A stretch of 33,616 bases of DNA, taken from positions 1-33,616 of the forward strand of contig JAFZXE010000025.1 in the NCBI GenBank assembly GCA_017616895.1. The letters run 5' to 3'. The position numbers and the translations under genes are program-made. Numbering within the stretch: position 1 is the stretch's first letter; each line of letters opens with the position of its first letter. Positions 1-8,534 of this stretch are shown piece after piece. Source of the DNA: Bacteroidales bacterium. Its GTDB lineage: Bacteria; Bacteroidota; Bacteroidia; Bacteroidales; P3. The notes under the pieces are model-generated. The model did no database searches. It worked only from the letters and a program-made list of their open reading frames with translations, and was not told where the DNA came from.

Positions 1-358
1 AACACTACCCCCACACCACCCCAACACCCGTCCCTAGGTTGCCCTCAGTTTGCCATCCGCCCGTCCCCCGCCAGACCAACGGTTCTCCTTCACCACCACC
101 TCACCGACCCCACGGTTCTCATCCATCAGTCCCCAGGTTGGTTCTCTACCACCCCACGCCCGTCCCACGGTTCTCCTTCACCACCACCTCACCAACCCCA
201 CGGTTGGCCTCAAGTTGTCCGTGGCTTGTCCCACGCCCGTCCCACGGTTCTCCAAGGCTCGGCTCTTGGTTGGCTTTCGGTCGGCTCAAAGTCGTCTTTA
301 CGATGGCCCAACACAAAAGTTGAACAAAACCTCAGCAAAACCTGAGCAAAACCTGTAA
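1..358. repeat. Degenerate 11-bp tandem repeat array
   Basis: The C-rich sequence at the window start keeps an 11-bp register from about position 24 to 353, roughly 30 units. Clear units are acgcccgtccc at 156 and 233, acggttctcct at 79 and 167, tcaccaccacc at 90 and 178, and three caaaacct units near the right end. Larger copies are separated by 88 bp and 77 bp, both multiples of 11. Because 33 is a multiple of 3, such an array can stay open in several frames, so the short open frames here are not credible genes. The left edge is cut by the window. Function unknown. Confidence 0.85.
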
Positions 359-387
359 ACATTATTTATTGGTTTATAGTATGTTAG

Positions 388-410
388 AGGCCGTATTTTG
401 GCCTTTTTTT
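388..410 (+). terminator. Rho-independent terminator-like hairpin
   Basis: A 5-bp stem (aggcc/ggcct) with a 7-base loop runs straight into seven T residues. It lies just after the 11-bp array and would end transcription arriving from the left. The gene it serves is outside the window, or it serves a transcript of the array itself. The stem is short, so confidence is moderate. Confidence 0.5.
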
Positions 411-739
411 GTAATGTTGAAAATGCTTAGTTCGCACATTTTCAACCCCTTGGCTCCCAAGAAAAGATACGGCTGTTTCGGCTCCTACGCTTCATCTGGC
501 GTTGCACTTCCAAGTTGAATCTAACATTCCGTTTTCTCCAATGCCAAACATATCATGAAAATACCGCATAAAATTTTTCACCAAAACATACATTTTCCCC
601 AGCTTAATTTTCTCATTTTCCACGAATCATCTATATGTTCATAAAGTATATCCATGTACTATGTCTCTGAATAGTAGCGATTTAACTTTTAGGTGTTGAA
701 AAATATTGTTATTTTTTCTCTATGTTTGAAAAAAAGAAG
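411..739. other. Intergenic gap before ompA
   Basis: No gene is seen here. A perfect 10-bp inverted repeat (gttgaaaatg at 416-425 and cattttcaac at 437-446, 11-base loop) stands just after the terminator-like hairpin. The rest is AT-rich with no clear promoter, tRNA or repeat. Confidence 0.5.
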
Positions 740-747
740 TACTTTTG
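740..747 (+). promoter_or_regulatory. ompA promoter, -7 box
   Basis: TACTTTTG matches the Bacteroidota -7 consensus TAnnTTTG. A TTTG followed by an A-run lies 11 bp upstream (725-728), the same arrangement as at the rpmB and atoD promoters in this window. It predicts a leader of about 110 nt before the ompA start, containing a 12-bp palindrome (ttaatcgattaa, 801-812). Confidence 0.6.
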
Positions 748-861
748 CAATTTGAAACTATCAAGTCGAAGTATGGGTAATGGGTTCTCCCACACAGAGA
801 TTAATCGATTAAGAACCTCATTTCTATCAACAAACGCTACGCGTTAAAAATCAAAACTCTA

Positions 862-2070
862 ATGACAAAAAAAGTATTACAATTTGGATTGCTGCTGTCC
901 ATTTTGAGCTTCTCTATGAGCGCTTTTGCTCAGGATCAGGAGAAACCAAGAGTGCAAGACTACCCGCGTGTGGGGTTCTGGAGCAATTGGTCAATCGGTG
1001 CTGACCTCGGCATGAACATTCAGATCAACCAGCAGAACGGTTCCATCTATCGTTCACTTGGACTTGGTGCCCACGGTTTCTTCCAGAAAAAGTTCCACCC
1101 GCTGTGGAATGTTAGACTTTATCTTGGTGTTCCCAGAATCACTAAGGACAACAATGGTCCAGCTGACCGTTATGCTGCTGCAGGTGCAGACATGATGTGG
1201 TCCATCATGAACGCTTTCAGTTACAACCCTGATCGCAAAGTTGACCTCTTCATCATGGCCGGTAACGGCATCAGCTTCCTGCTTGGCAATGCCAACGGAG
1301 GAAACGGAAAATGGAGCCTCTACTCCCGTGGTGGTATGGAGTTTGACTGGTATGTCAGCAAACACTCCACCATCTTCATCGACGGTCTCGTTGGAGTATA
1401 TGACGTTGTCAACCCCAAAGGTTGGTTCAAGGGTGACTCCCGCACTGGCGCCCTCAACTCCTATGTAGGTTTGGGCTACATGTACAACTTCGGTCTCACC
1501 AAGGCTGACCAGGAACTCTTCGCTCAGAAAGAGAAAGCCAACAACTGCGACGCTCTCAACGACCAGATCAACGACCTCGCTTCCGAGCTCGCTTCCTGCA
1601 AACAGAACGAGCGCCGTCTTGAGGACCGTGTGAACGACCTCGAGAACGAACTCGCTATGTGCAAGAAGAACAACAACGACGCAGCCAACAGCGAACTCCA
1701 GAAACGCATCGACCAGATGAAGAACGACCAGCTCAAGTTCTACGCTCTCCCGTTCTCCATCAACTATGCTACCAACCAGTCTGAGGTTCCCGCTGGCGAA
1801 CAGGTCAAGGTTAAGACCATCGCTAAGGTTCTTGAGTCCGATAAGGATCTCAAGCTGAAGATTGTTGGTTTCTGCGACGCTACTGGTTCCGACGAACTCA
1901 ACCAGAAACTTTCCGAGAAACGTGCCGAGAATGTCAAGAAAATGCTTGTCAACAAGTATGGCATAGCTGAAGACCGCCTCACCTGCGAAGGTAAGGGTAA
2001 GACCATCGTCTTCGGTGACGGCGCTTGCGCTATCGACCGCCGCGTCTCCTTCTATCGTGAGATTGAATAG
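862..2070 (+). CDS. ompA: OmpA family outer-membrane protein
   Basis: A 402-residue outer-membrane protein that should tie the outer membrane to peptidoglycan. An N-terminal signal peptide ends near ...SAFAQ (residue 24). An N-terminal beta-barrel region follows to about residue 215, with many aromatic and glycine-rich strands. Residues about 220-290 are a charged heptad coiled coil with repeated Asn/Asp/Glu-Leu. The C-terminal OmpA domain (about 295-402) has the family signature IVGFCDATGS...N..LSEKRAENV. The gene has its own promoter and a strong terminator, and codon use is biased as in highly expressed genes. The layout matches the major OmpA-like proteins of Bacteroidales. Family assignment is firm; the exact paralogue is not determined. 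Confidence 0.93.
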   Translation: MTKKVLQFGLLLSILSFSMSAFAQDQEKPRVQDYPRVGFWSNWSIGADLGMNIQINQQNGSIYRSLGLGAHGFFQKKFHPLWNVRLYLGVPRITKDNNGPADRYAAAGADMMWSIMNAFSYNPDRKVDLFIMAGNGISFLLGNANGGNGKWSLYSRGGMEFDWYVSKHSTIFIDGLVGVYDVVNPKGWFKGDSRTGALNSYVGLGYMYNFGLTKADQELFAQKEKANNCDALNDQINDLASELASCKQNERRLEDRVNDLENELAMCKKNNNDAANSELQKRIDQMKNDQLKFYALPFSINYATNQSEVPAGEQVKVKTIAKVLESDKDLKLKIVGFCDATGSDELNQKLSEKRAENVKKMLVNKYGIAEDRLTCEGKGKTIVFGDGACAIDRRVSFYREIE

Positions 2071-2095
2071 TCCGATAGGATAAAAATAAGCAGCC

Positions 2096-2130
2096 GAAGA
2101 GAGCCGTTGATTCAACGGCTCTCTTCTTTT
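2096..2130 (+). terminator. ompA terminator
   Basis: A near-perfect 15-bp stem (gaagagagccgttga / tcaacggctctcttc) is followed by ttttg, 26 nt after the ompA stop codon. Confidence 0.8.
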
Positions 2131-2188
2131 GTCCATCATGTTCAAATTATCTAGTGGAGCCCTGTGCTGCAGGTAAAACGGGTAAAAT

Positions 2189-2224
2189 AAGAGGAGGCTC
2201 GCAGTCATCTGCGAGCCTCCTCTT
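2189..2224 (-). terminator. ssb terminator (possibly bidirectional)
   Basis: A perfect 15-bp stem (aagaggaggctcgca / tgcgagcctcctctt) with a 6-base loop lies 24 nt beyond the ssb stop. On the minus strand it is followed by attttac, a weak U-run. It sits between two convergent genes and may work in both directions. Confidence 0.65.
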
Positions 2225-2247
2225 GGTTTCTTTATAAGCCTGATTCT

Positions 2248-2703
2248 TTAGAACGGGAAGTCTCCTAGCGGCTCTGTGTTCTCGTTCAGTATCGACGCCA
2301 ACGGGTCGTTGTTCACGGCTGCCTGCTGTTGGTTATCGTCGTTGCGTTGACGGTTGCCGATGACCACGAAGTTGTCCGCCACAACCTCTGTGATGTAGCG
2401 TTTGTTGTGCTCCTTGTCTTCCCACGAGCGTGTCTGAAGATGTCCTTCTACATACAGTTGAGTTCCCTTGTGTAGAATCTTCTCCGCAATGTCGGCCAGT
2501 GCTCGCCAGCACACCACGTTGTGCCACTCTGTGACCTCGGTCTTCTCTCCATCGCGGTTACGGTGCAGTTCCGTTGTCGCCAATGGGAATGTTGCTTTTT
2601 TTACCGTCGTTGTTCCGTCGGCTTTTGCTTCACAGGGAAACGTAACCACATCAGGGTTCTTTCCCAAATTTCCGATTAAAATAACTTTGTTGACTCCTAT
2701 CAT
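2248..2703 (-). CDS. ssb: Single-stranded DNA-binding protein
   Basis: A 151-residue SSB that coats single-stranded DNA in replication, recombination and repair. The OB fold begins MIGVNKVILIGNLGKNPDV, and the family motifs WHNVVCWRALADIAE and LYVEGHLQTRSWEDKEH follow. After residue 110 comes a short Gln/Asn-rich linker. The protein ends in the acidic tip GDFPF, which in SSB proteins recruits partner proteins. It faces ompA convergently and has its own terminator. No clear promoter box was found in front of it. Confidence 0.95.
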   Translation of the reverse strand: MIGVNKVILIGNLGKNPDVVTFPCEAKADGTTTVKKATFPLATTELHRNRDGEKTEVTEWHNVVCWRALADIAEKILHKGTQLYVEGHLQTRSWEDKEHNKRYITEVVADNFVVIGNRQRNDDNQQQAAVNNDPLASILNENTEPLGDFPF

Positions 2704-2925
2704 AATGTTTTAATTTTAGTCTTTGTCCGTATGACTTCTTTCATTCAAAAATGTTGAAAAAGTCATTCATCAACCCCTAAAAACACCCCCAAATCCATTG
2801 TAACTGTCTGAAAAATCTATGTTAAAATTAAATCAGTGCTTATATGTATGTAATTGATTTATTTTTATATACGATTAACGAAATGTTAAAAAATATTAAA
2901 TATTATATTCAGTGCTTGAAAATGT
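2704..2925. other. AT-rich gap between ssb and rpmB
   Basis: The gap must hold the divergent ssb and rpmB control regions. Two copies of the short word cagtgctt (near 2833 and 2911) are the only repeats noticed. No gene is supported here. Confidence 0.5.
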
Positions 2926-2956
2926 TTTGCTGTGTTGAAAAAAAATCCGACTTTTG
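2926..2956 (+). promoter_or_regulatory. rpmB-rpsU promoter
   Basis: TTTG at 2926-2929 (-33 box) and GACTTTTG at 2949-2956 (-7 box, one mismatch to TAnnTTTG) are 19 bp apart, the usual Bacteroidota spacing. A GTTG-plus-A-run also lies 11 bp before the -7 box. Confidence 0.65.
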
Positions 2957-2969
2957 CAATCCGTTTTCC

Positions 2970-2987
2970 GAAAGGGAAGACCCTTTC
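2970..2987 (+). promoter_or_regulatory. Leader hairpin of rpmB
   Basis: gaaaggg-aaga-ccctttc is a perfect 7-bp stem with a 4-base loop. It would sit near the 5' end of the rpmB transcript, about 40 nt before the start codon. It could stabilise the mRNA or act in ribosomal-protein autoregulation. That role is inference. Confidence 0.4.
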
Positions 2988-3028
2988 AGATACAATAAAA
3001 CGTATATAAACAAAAAAAATTATACATC

Positions 3029-3268
3029 ATGTCAAAGATTTGTGAAATCACTGGAAAGAAAGTTGTTGTAGGAAACAATGTTTCGCATTCGCGCATCCAC
3101 ACCAAGCGCACTTTTGCACCCAACCTGCAGACCAAGAAGTTCTACATTCCCGAAGAGGATATGTGGATCACTCTGAAAGTCTCCGCCAAGGGTATGCGTA
3201 TCATCAACAAGAAAGGCGTTCTCGCAGCCCTTTCAGATGCAGCCGCACAGGGTCATTTCAAATTCTAA
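3029..3268 (+). CDS. rpmB: 50S ribosomal protein L28
   Basis: A 79-residue L28 of the large ribosomal subunit. The start MSKICEITGKK, the stretch VSHSRIHTKRTFAPNLQTKKF and the C-terminal KGMRIINKKGVLAAL are family hallmarks, and the length is normal. It lies 57 bp before rpsU and is probably co-transcribed with it. In many Bacteroidales rpmB is followed by rpmG and a small DUF4295 gene; here it is followed by rpsU. Confidence 0.96.
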   Translation: MSKICEITGKKVVVGNNVSHSRIHTKRTFAPNLQTKKFYIPEEDMWITLKVSAKGMRIINKKGVLAALSDAAAQGHFKF

Positions 3269-3325
3269 GTTAGAAGACAGTTAAACAATTTTTATTAATC
3301 CCTTAACAAGAAAGAGGTATTTACA

Positions 3326-3523
3326 ATGATCGTAGTTCCAATTAAAGAAGGTGACAACATCGAAAGAGCGTTGAAGAAACTCAAAAGAAAATTTGACAAG
3401 ACAGGAGCCGTGAAAGAGCTTCGTCGCCGTCAGCAGTTCACCAAACCTTCTGTGGTAGCACGTGAGCGCAAGCTCCATGCCATCTATGTTCAGCAGCTCC
3501 GTCAGCAAGAGCTCGATAAATAA
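3326..3523 (+). CDS. rpsU: 30S ribosomal protein S21
   Basis: A 65-residue S21 of the small subunit. The start MIVVPIKEGDNIERALKKLKRKF and the basic middle (LRRRQQFTKPSVVARERK) are typical of S21. In E. coli S21 helps mRNA engagement near the anti-Shine-Dalgarno end of 16S rRNA. It follows rpmB and is closed by a strong hairpin. Confidence 0.95.
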   Translation: MIVVPIKEGDNIERALKKLKRKFDKTGAVKELRRRQQFTKPSVVARERKLHAIYVQQLRQQELDK

Positions 3524-3550
3524 GAGCATAGAGACAATACGAATCAAAGC

Positions 3551-3590
3551 AATCAGGCGGTATCCATCGGATGCCGCCTGATTTGTTTAT
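3551..3590 (+). terminator. rpsU terminator, probably bidirectional
   Basis: aatcaggcgg pairs with ccgcctgatt, and the stem continues through one G-U pair to 15 bp with a 3-base loop, followed by tgttta. It lies between the convergent ends of rpsU and the U32 gene and could serve both. Confidence 0.65.
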
Positions 3591-3621
3591 GTTGCGATTA
3601 GTCGCTCGCTGCGTGGTAGGT

Positions 3622-4872
3622 TTAAAACTCGTCAATTACCTTGTCAACCCTGTATAGCTTGTCGCCTCGGTGGACGGGCGTTCCTGTCTTAAAGCTGAAA
3701 ACATCGCCTTGCTTCACCTCATTTACCGCACCTTTGTCAAGGCGCAGCTCTGTGATAGTGCCTCGGTAAACTCCCGTTGTTTGGCCGGTTATCATAACTT
3801 CTTCGCCTACAGATAATGATTCTGAGGTCTGCATTCTGGCTTCGGCGACGCCGATGCGGTTGAAATAATTGGTCACGAGACCTAGAAACACCTTGTTCTC
3901 GGTAGCTTGCGAGCCGTAGCGTTCGGACCATTCGCCCATTTTGCGCCCCAGATAATAACCGTCCCAGAAGCCGCGATTGAAGACAGTGCGCAGTCGCTCG
4001 GTGAGGCCGTCAATCAGTTCTGGTGTGTAGCGGTTTTCTTCGATAGCCTTTAACGCCTCACGGTAGCAGGTTACAACCGTCTGCACATAGTCGGCGCTGC
4101 GGCCACGACCCTCAATCTTCAGAACCCGCACACCGGCTTTCACAATCTTGTCAAGAAAACCTATGGTGCAGAGGTCTTTGGGAGACATGATGTATTTGTT
4201 GTCCACTACCAGCTCTATGTCCGATTCCAGGTCTTTCACAAGATATTCGCGGCGGCAGAGTTGCAGGCAGGCACCGCGGTTGGCGGAATAGTTATAGTTG
4301 TCGAGGCTGAGGTAACACTTGCCAGATACCGACATGCATAGGGCTCCGTGTGCGAAGACCTCTATCTGGAGAAGCTCGCCTTGGGGTCCGCGGATGTTGT
4401 TCTCGGCTATGGCTTTTGTGATATCTGCGACCTGACGGAGTGAGAGTTCGCGGGCGGTCACCACCACATCGGCAAAACGCGAGTAGTAGCGGGCGGCCTC
4501 GAAGTTGGAGATGTTGCATTGGGTAGAGGCGTGGATTTCTACGCCTTTGCTACGGGCGTATTCCATAACCGCAAAGTCGGAAGCTATAATAGCCGAGATG
4601 CCGACCTCGCAGGCTTTATCGACGATGGCTCGCATCTCATCTATTTCGTTGTCGTAGATAATGGTATTCACGGTGAGGTAGGTGCGCACGCCGTGTTGCC
4701 GTGCGATGTCAGCGATACGCTCCATGTCCCCGAGCGAGAAGTTGTTGGCCGAGCGGGACCGCATATTGAGGTTACCCACCCCGAAATAGACAGAGTCGGC
4801 TCCAGCTTGTATGGCAGCCATGAGCGACTCATACGAGCCGACAGGTGCCATAATTTCCATCTTGTTCATCAT
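3622..4872 (-). CDS. U32 family protein, TrhP/YegQ-like
   Basis: A 416-residue U32 'peptidase' family protein. The start is placed at 4872, where ATGA overlaps the TGA stop of the upstream hydrolase by 4 nt, suggesting coupled translation; the open frame extends further upstream without family similarity. Family motifs seen: APVGSYESLMAAIQAGADSVYFG at the N-terminus, EVFAHGALCMSVSGKCYLS (171-189), NRGACLQLCRREY (198-210), SPKDLCTIGF and KIEGRGRSADYV. Cys179, 186, 202 and 206 are candidate Fe-S ligands. Relatives YegQ/TrhP and YrrN/YrrO act in tRNA U34 hydroxylation from prephenate, so this is more likely an RNA-modification enzyme than a protease. The exact substrate is inference. Confidence 0.88.
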   Translation of the reverse strand: MMNKMEIMAPVGSYESLMAAIQAGADSVYFGVGNLNMRSRSANNFSLGDMERIADIARQHGVRTYLTVNTIIYDNEIDEMRAIVDKACEVGISAIIASDFAVMEYARSKGVEIHASTQCNISNFEAARYYSRFADVVVTARELSLRQVADITKAIAENNIRGPQGELLQIEVFAHGALCMSVSGKCYLSLDNYNYSANRGACLQLCRREYLVKDLESDIELVVDNKYIMSPKDLCTIGFLDKIVKAGVRVLKIEGRGRSADYVQTVVTCYREALKAIEENRYTPELIDGLTERLRTVFNRGFWDGYYLGRKMGEWSERYGSQATENKVFLGLVTNYFNRIGVAEARMQTSESLSVGEEVMITGQTTGVYRGTITELRLDKGAVNEVKQGDVFSFKTGTPVHRGDKLYRVDKVIDEF

Positions 4873-5810
4873 CTGGTATAAAGCTGTATGATGTTCATCT
4901 TGGTCCATTTGTTGGGTTTCAGAGCCTCGTCCTCGCACTTGGCGTCATAGTAGGTCACCCGACCTGCTAACGCCGCATTTACGAAAGCCTCAAACTCCTG
5001 CATGGTGTCGGGCAGGTATCCTGCCACCTCATGTCCACGACCTTTGAACCTCATTATCCAATAGGGGTAGCGGTTCTTCTGGAACCGATGTCTTACCAAC
5101 CACGAAGCTCCCGCCAGTCGGTGTTTGCCTATATGGAATGTTTTGTAGAATACAATTTTATCTTCTGTGCCGTGGAAGAAACAAGTGGGAGCAGGCGGTG
5201 TCCTGTATTTGAGCCTTCCTTGTGTCTCGAAGACCGCACCAGAGTAGGGTATCACCGCAACGGGTTTCCACCCTGCGGGTAGCACTGCAGCCTCGGCACG
5301 CGAATTTGCCCGGCAGTAGTCGGTCTGCAATATCGTTACAGCTCCTGCGCTACTGCCTGTAAGTATAATCTTCGACGTGTCTATACCGAGTTGCCCGCTG
5401 TTGTCGGAAAGATACCTCAGGGCGGCGCAGCAGTCCTCGGTGGCAACACGTATCGAGCTGTCGAAATAGTCGAACACTTTGGTCCACTTGATTTTATCGG
5501 GCGACATGCGTTTGAGCCATAGGCGGTAATCGATGGAAACTGCGGTGAACCCTCTGTCGGCCAAAAGGCGGCAGGCTTCGACCGACATGCTGTCGTTGCG
5601 TGCCCCAACCACAAAGCCACCACCGAAAACATAAACCACCGTAGCTTTGTCAGGTCGTGGGTTGGCGGGACGGTAGATGTCGAGTTTCATCTCCTGGTCG
5701 CCTCGTGTTGTGTAAGTATATGTCTCCTGTGCGCCTCCCACCAACGGCGAGAGCAGTAACAGGAAGAGTTGAATGGATAATCTAGCGGTTCTACGACAAA
5801 TCCTCATCAC
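4869..5810 (-). CDS. Secreted alpha/beta hydrolase (esterase-like)
   Basis: A 313-residue alpha/beta hydrolase with an N-terminal signal peptide ending near ...PLVGGAQ (residue 28). The oxyanion motif FGGGF is at about 62-66, the nucleophile elbow is GSSAG with Ser154, an acid sits in HGTEDKIV, and the catalytic His is in GRGHEVAG. This is the BD-FAE/carboxylesterase type. Exported from the cytoplasm, it may act on acetylated sugars or peptides, but no substrate can be named. It sits 1 nt from the upstream lipoprotein stop and overlaps the U32 start by 4 nt, so the three genes look like one transcript. Confidence 0.85.
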   Translation of the reverse strand: MMRICRRTARLSIQLFLLLLSPLVGGAQETYTYTTRGDQEMKLDIYRPANPRPDKATVVYVFGGGFVVGARNDSMSVEACRLLADRGFTAVSIDYRLWLKRMSPDKIKWTKVFDYFDSSIRVATEDCCAALRYLSDNSGQLGIDTSKIILTGSSAGAVTILQTDYCRANSRAEAAVLPAGWKPVAVIPYSGAVFETQGRLKYRTPPAPTCFFHGTEDKIVFYKTFHIGKHRLAGASWLVRHRFQKNRYPYWIMRFKGRGHEVAGYLPDTMQEFEAFVNAALAGRVTYYDAKCEDEALKPNKWTKMNIIQLYTR

Positions 5811-6563
5811 CTACTTTCCTTTCTTTTCGAACACGTTGAAATCGTAGGTGAGTCCAGTCGTGATAGTGAAAGGCATGTAGATGGCACTTGTTCCAGAAAA
5901 CACCTCTTTATCAGTGCTAGTACTCCAAAGCTGGCTGTAACCTAAGTCCAAAGTCCATTTGAGATGTTTGCCTCCGGCACGGAAAAAGAACTGCGGTTCA
6001 AGCAGGGCAACGGGGTCGGTGCAGGTGCGTATCTGGTGCTGCCCACTATTGGATGTGTATTTATCGTCATAGATATTGGGGAAAATAAAACCGCCTTTCA
6101 ACCCTACACCGATGTCGATATGCCCGTTGGCAAGACCTGCCCAACCGAAGTTGAGTTGGCCGAAAGGCAGATGGAATCGTGAGGTTACGATATGAGTGTT
6201 TTCATCACTACTGTTCGACTCCCAGCGATTTCCACCAAAGCCGTAGCCTACATAACCTTCAAGTACTGCGTTTTTCCAGGCTTTGTAAGCACCGGCGGCG
6301 GCCTGTCCGTAGGCACCCCTGTCGCCGGTCCAGTTGACATGAGCCTGAACAGCCAGCCAGTCGGTGGCACCATAGGTGGCTGTGGCGCCAAGGTAGGCAT
6401 CACCGAGGGGGGCGCTCAAGCCGAGACTACCGTTTATCTGTAGCTCGCCTTTTTCGTGAATAAGCGGAATTTGTGCAACCTGAGGACGATAAGCTACGCA
6501 TGAGCACATCGTCATCGTTACTAACAATGCTATGGTCAGAAATGTTAAATTAACGCTTTTCAT
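5811..6563 (-). CDS. Outer-membrane beta-barrel-like lipoprotein
   Basis: A 250-residue protein of unknown function. The signal peptide ends in a Cys pair (MTMCSCVAYRP) that looks like a lipoprotein cleavage site. The rest consists of alternating strands ending in aromatic residues (for example WLAVQAHVNWTG, LEGYVGYGFGGNRW, FTITTGLTYDFNVF), as in small outer-membrane barrels. It is the first gene of the hydrolase-U32 group. Bacteroidales encode many such proteins without a known role. Confidence 0.7.
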   Translation of the reverse strand: MKSVNLTFLTIALLVTMTMCSCVAYRPQVAQIPLIHEKGELQINGSLGLSAPLGDAYLGATATYGATDWLAVQAHVNWTGDRGAYGQAAAGAYKAWKNAVLEGYVGYGFGGNRWESNSSDENTHIVTSRFHLPFGQLNFGWAGLANGHIDIGVGLKGGFIFPNIYDDKYTSNSGQHQIRTCTDPVALLEPQFFFRAGGKHLKWTLDLGYSQLWSTSTDKEVFSGTSAIYMPFTITTGLTYDFNVFEKKGK

Positions 6564-6681
6564 GGTTTAGTCTTTTTAGGTGTTGTAATTCTTTTGTCCT
6601 TTTAGCTCACCATTTATTTCATTTTACGCAATATATCGAAGCGTGTTACGTTATTTCTAAAAAATTTAAAAACCTTTCATT

Positions 6682-7389
6682 ATGAGCGAGAATCAGACAT
6701 CCTCAACAAAGAGTTTCATACTCGGAATTAGCTTGGTTTTGGCAGCATTCGTACTCGGCCTGATGCTGTTGTTCACAGTCAGAACTCTCAAGTCGTTTGA
6801 CGACACCGTTTCGGTGCGTGGACTTTGCGAACGTGAGGTCCCTGCCGACCGCGTAGCCTATAGAATAAGCTACACAGACAAGGCCAACACACTCTCCGAA
6901 GCACGCAACCTTATCGACCATCACAGCAAAGCCATCATTGCCAAATTAAAGGAAGCCGGTATCGAAGATTCTGAGATTTTCGTTGGCAACCCCAGCATGG
7001 ACGACCGCTATTCGTGGAGCAACGACATATCTCGTATCACCTACCGCTATAATGCAGGCCAGAGCATTAACGTTTACACCTCCAAGATGGATGTGGTCAC
7101 CAAGTTGCAGAACACCCTTGAGGCCGACATGCTGAAAGAGGACATCCTCGTCAACGGCTATGCCGACTACCAATTCCTCGGCCTCAACGAGATAAAGCCA
7201 GACATGATTGCAGAAAGCTTGGTCAAAGCACGCGAGAGCGCCGAAGAGTTTGCCAAGAACAGCCACAGCAAAATTGGCAAGATGCGCACCGCTTCTCAGG
7301 GATATTTTGAGGTGAACGACCTCGACGAGACAACACCGCAGATGAAGAAAGTGCGTGTGGTTACAACCGTTGAGTACTATCTCAAATAA
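6682..7389 (+). CDS. SIMPL domain (DUF541) protein
   Basis: A 235-residue protein with an N-terminal membrane anchor (about 13-35) followed by a periplasmic SIMPL/DUF541 domain. The family features are SVRGLCEREVPADRVAYRISY near residue 44, an I-F-V-G-N-P motif near 95, and the C-terminal VRVVTTVEYYLK. The function of the family is not settled; members include proteins linked to oxidative-stress protection. It lies 24 bp before lpxK and is probably in the same transcript. Confidence 0.85.
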   Translation: MSENQTSSTKSFILGISLVLAAFVLGLMLLFTVRTLKSFDDTVSVRGLCEREVPADRVAYRISYTDKANTLSEARNLIDHHSKAIIAKLKEAGIEDSEIFVGNPSMDDRYSWSNDISRITYRYNAGQSINVYTSKMDVVTKLQNTLEADMLKEDILVNGYADYQFLGLNEIKPDMIAESLVKARESAEEFAKNSHSKIGKMRTASQGYFEVNDLDETTPQMKKVRVVTTVEYYLK

Positions 7390-7413
7390 ATAGCATATTA
7401 TAAAGTAAAAGAA

Positions 7414-8526
7414 ATGTCGATTCGCAAGGCTCTCTCATGGTTGGCATTTCCAGTTACCATCTGGTATGCAATCGCGGTAGCGTTCCGTAACCTTCTTTTC
7501 GAATTAGGAATACTACATCAGATTATCCCGCCTGTAACCACCATTGGTGTTGGTAACATTGCTGTTGGTGGTACTGGCAAAACCCCTCTGTCTGACTACC
7601 TGTTAGGATTATTTTCCGATAGTTACGTCACGGCCTTGGTTAGTCGCGGTTATAAACGTAAAAGTTCTGGATGCATTATCCATCTGCCAGGACAGGATGA
7701 ACCGAGTGAGTCTCTGGACACTTTTGGTGACGAGGTTTCGATGCTGATAGGAAAGCATCCGAATGTCACCACTGCAGTATGTAAGAACCGTAACGCGGCG
7801 GTTGAACAGCTGCTTTCTTCCGATAATCCCCCGCAGTTGATTGTATTTGACGATGTATATCAGCACAGATACGTCAGGCCGACTATCAATATTCTTTTGA
7901 CGGAATATGAGAAGCTCTATTCCGACGATTTAATGCTCCCGTTCGGCAATCTGCGCGAACCTCGCTCTGCATCTCGTCGTGCAAATATTATAATAGTCAC
8001 GAAGACTCCTAAAAAGATCAACTCTCTTGAGCGTCATCTTATTGCTGCTCGACTGAAAGTTCAGAGCTATCAAAAATTGTTCTTTTCCTATATTGAATAT
8101 GCGGAGCCGATACCTCTGTCCCCAAGTGCCGATAGCCCAGTCGAGTTGGCGGATGTCCGCCACATGTTGTGTGTCACAGGAATAGCCAATCCTAATCCGC
8201 TACTCGCTGAGTTGCGTCAACGTGGCATCCGTGTTGATCACATGCCTTTCTCGGACCATCACGACTTCACAGCCAAAGACATTTCGGAAATCAAAAAACG
8301 TTTCGAATCGATTAATAGTCCTTCAAAGATTATTATCACCACCGAAAAAGATTCGGCTCGTCTTAGTAAGGCACTGGAGTCGGATGAGGATTCAGGATTG
8401 CCTGTTTATTACCTACCGATGTCCATTCGATTCCACGACGAGAACAGCATCAATTTCACGGATTATATAACATCTATCGTCCGTGAAAACATCTCGTTTT
8501 TGTCCCGTCTGGCTTCTGTTGATTAG
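7414..8526 (+). CDS. lpxK: Tetraacyldisaccharide 4'-kinase
   Basis: LpxK phosphorylates the 4' position of the lipid A disaccharide at the inner membrane. The protein is 370 residues. An N-terminal membrane-associated helix is followed by the P-loop GNIAVGGTGKT (47-57), the SRGYKRKSSG motif and DDVYQHR (146-152), where the family norm is DDGFQHR. The FSDHHDF and ITTEKDSARL motifs near the C-terminus are also typical. It ends 8 bp from the convergent rubredoxin gene. It uses more A/T-ending codons than most neighbours. Confidence 0.93.
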   Translation: MSIRKALSWLAFPVTIWYAIAVAFRNLLFELGILHQIIPPVTTIGVGNIAVGGTGKTPLSDYLLGLFSDSYVTALVSRGYKRKSSGCIIHLPGQDEPSESLDTFGDEVSMLIGKHPNVTTAVCKNRNAAVEQLLSSDNPPQLIVFDDVYQHRYVRPTINILLTEYEKLYSDDLMLPFGNLREPRSASRRANIIIVTKTPKKINSLERHLIAARLKVQSYQKLFFSYIEYAEPIPLSPSADSPVELADVRHMLCVTGIANPNPLLAELRQRGIRVDHMPFSDHHDFTAKDISEIKKRFESINSPSKIIITTEKDSARLSKALESDEDSGLPVYYLPMSIRFHDENSINFTDYITSIVRENISFLSRLASVD

Positions 8527-8534
8527 AGCTCTGG

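Noticed and set aside
39-358. Two overlapping open frames of 94 and 102 codons (+)
   Set aside because: They are translations of the 11-bp array. A period of 11 bp repeats in frame every 33 bp, so an array can stay open in several frames without being coding. The peptides are low-complexity Pro/Thr/Ser and match no family.
1054-2208. A 384-codon open frame on the minus strand across ompA
   Set aside because: It is antisense to ompA, which has a signal peptide, coiled coil and OmpA domain. The length is explained by strong codon bias in ompA.
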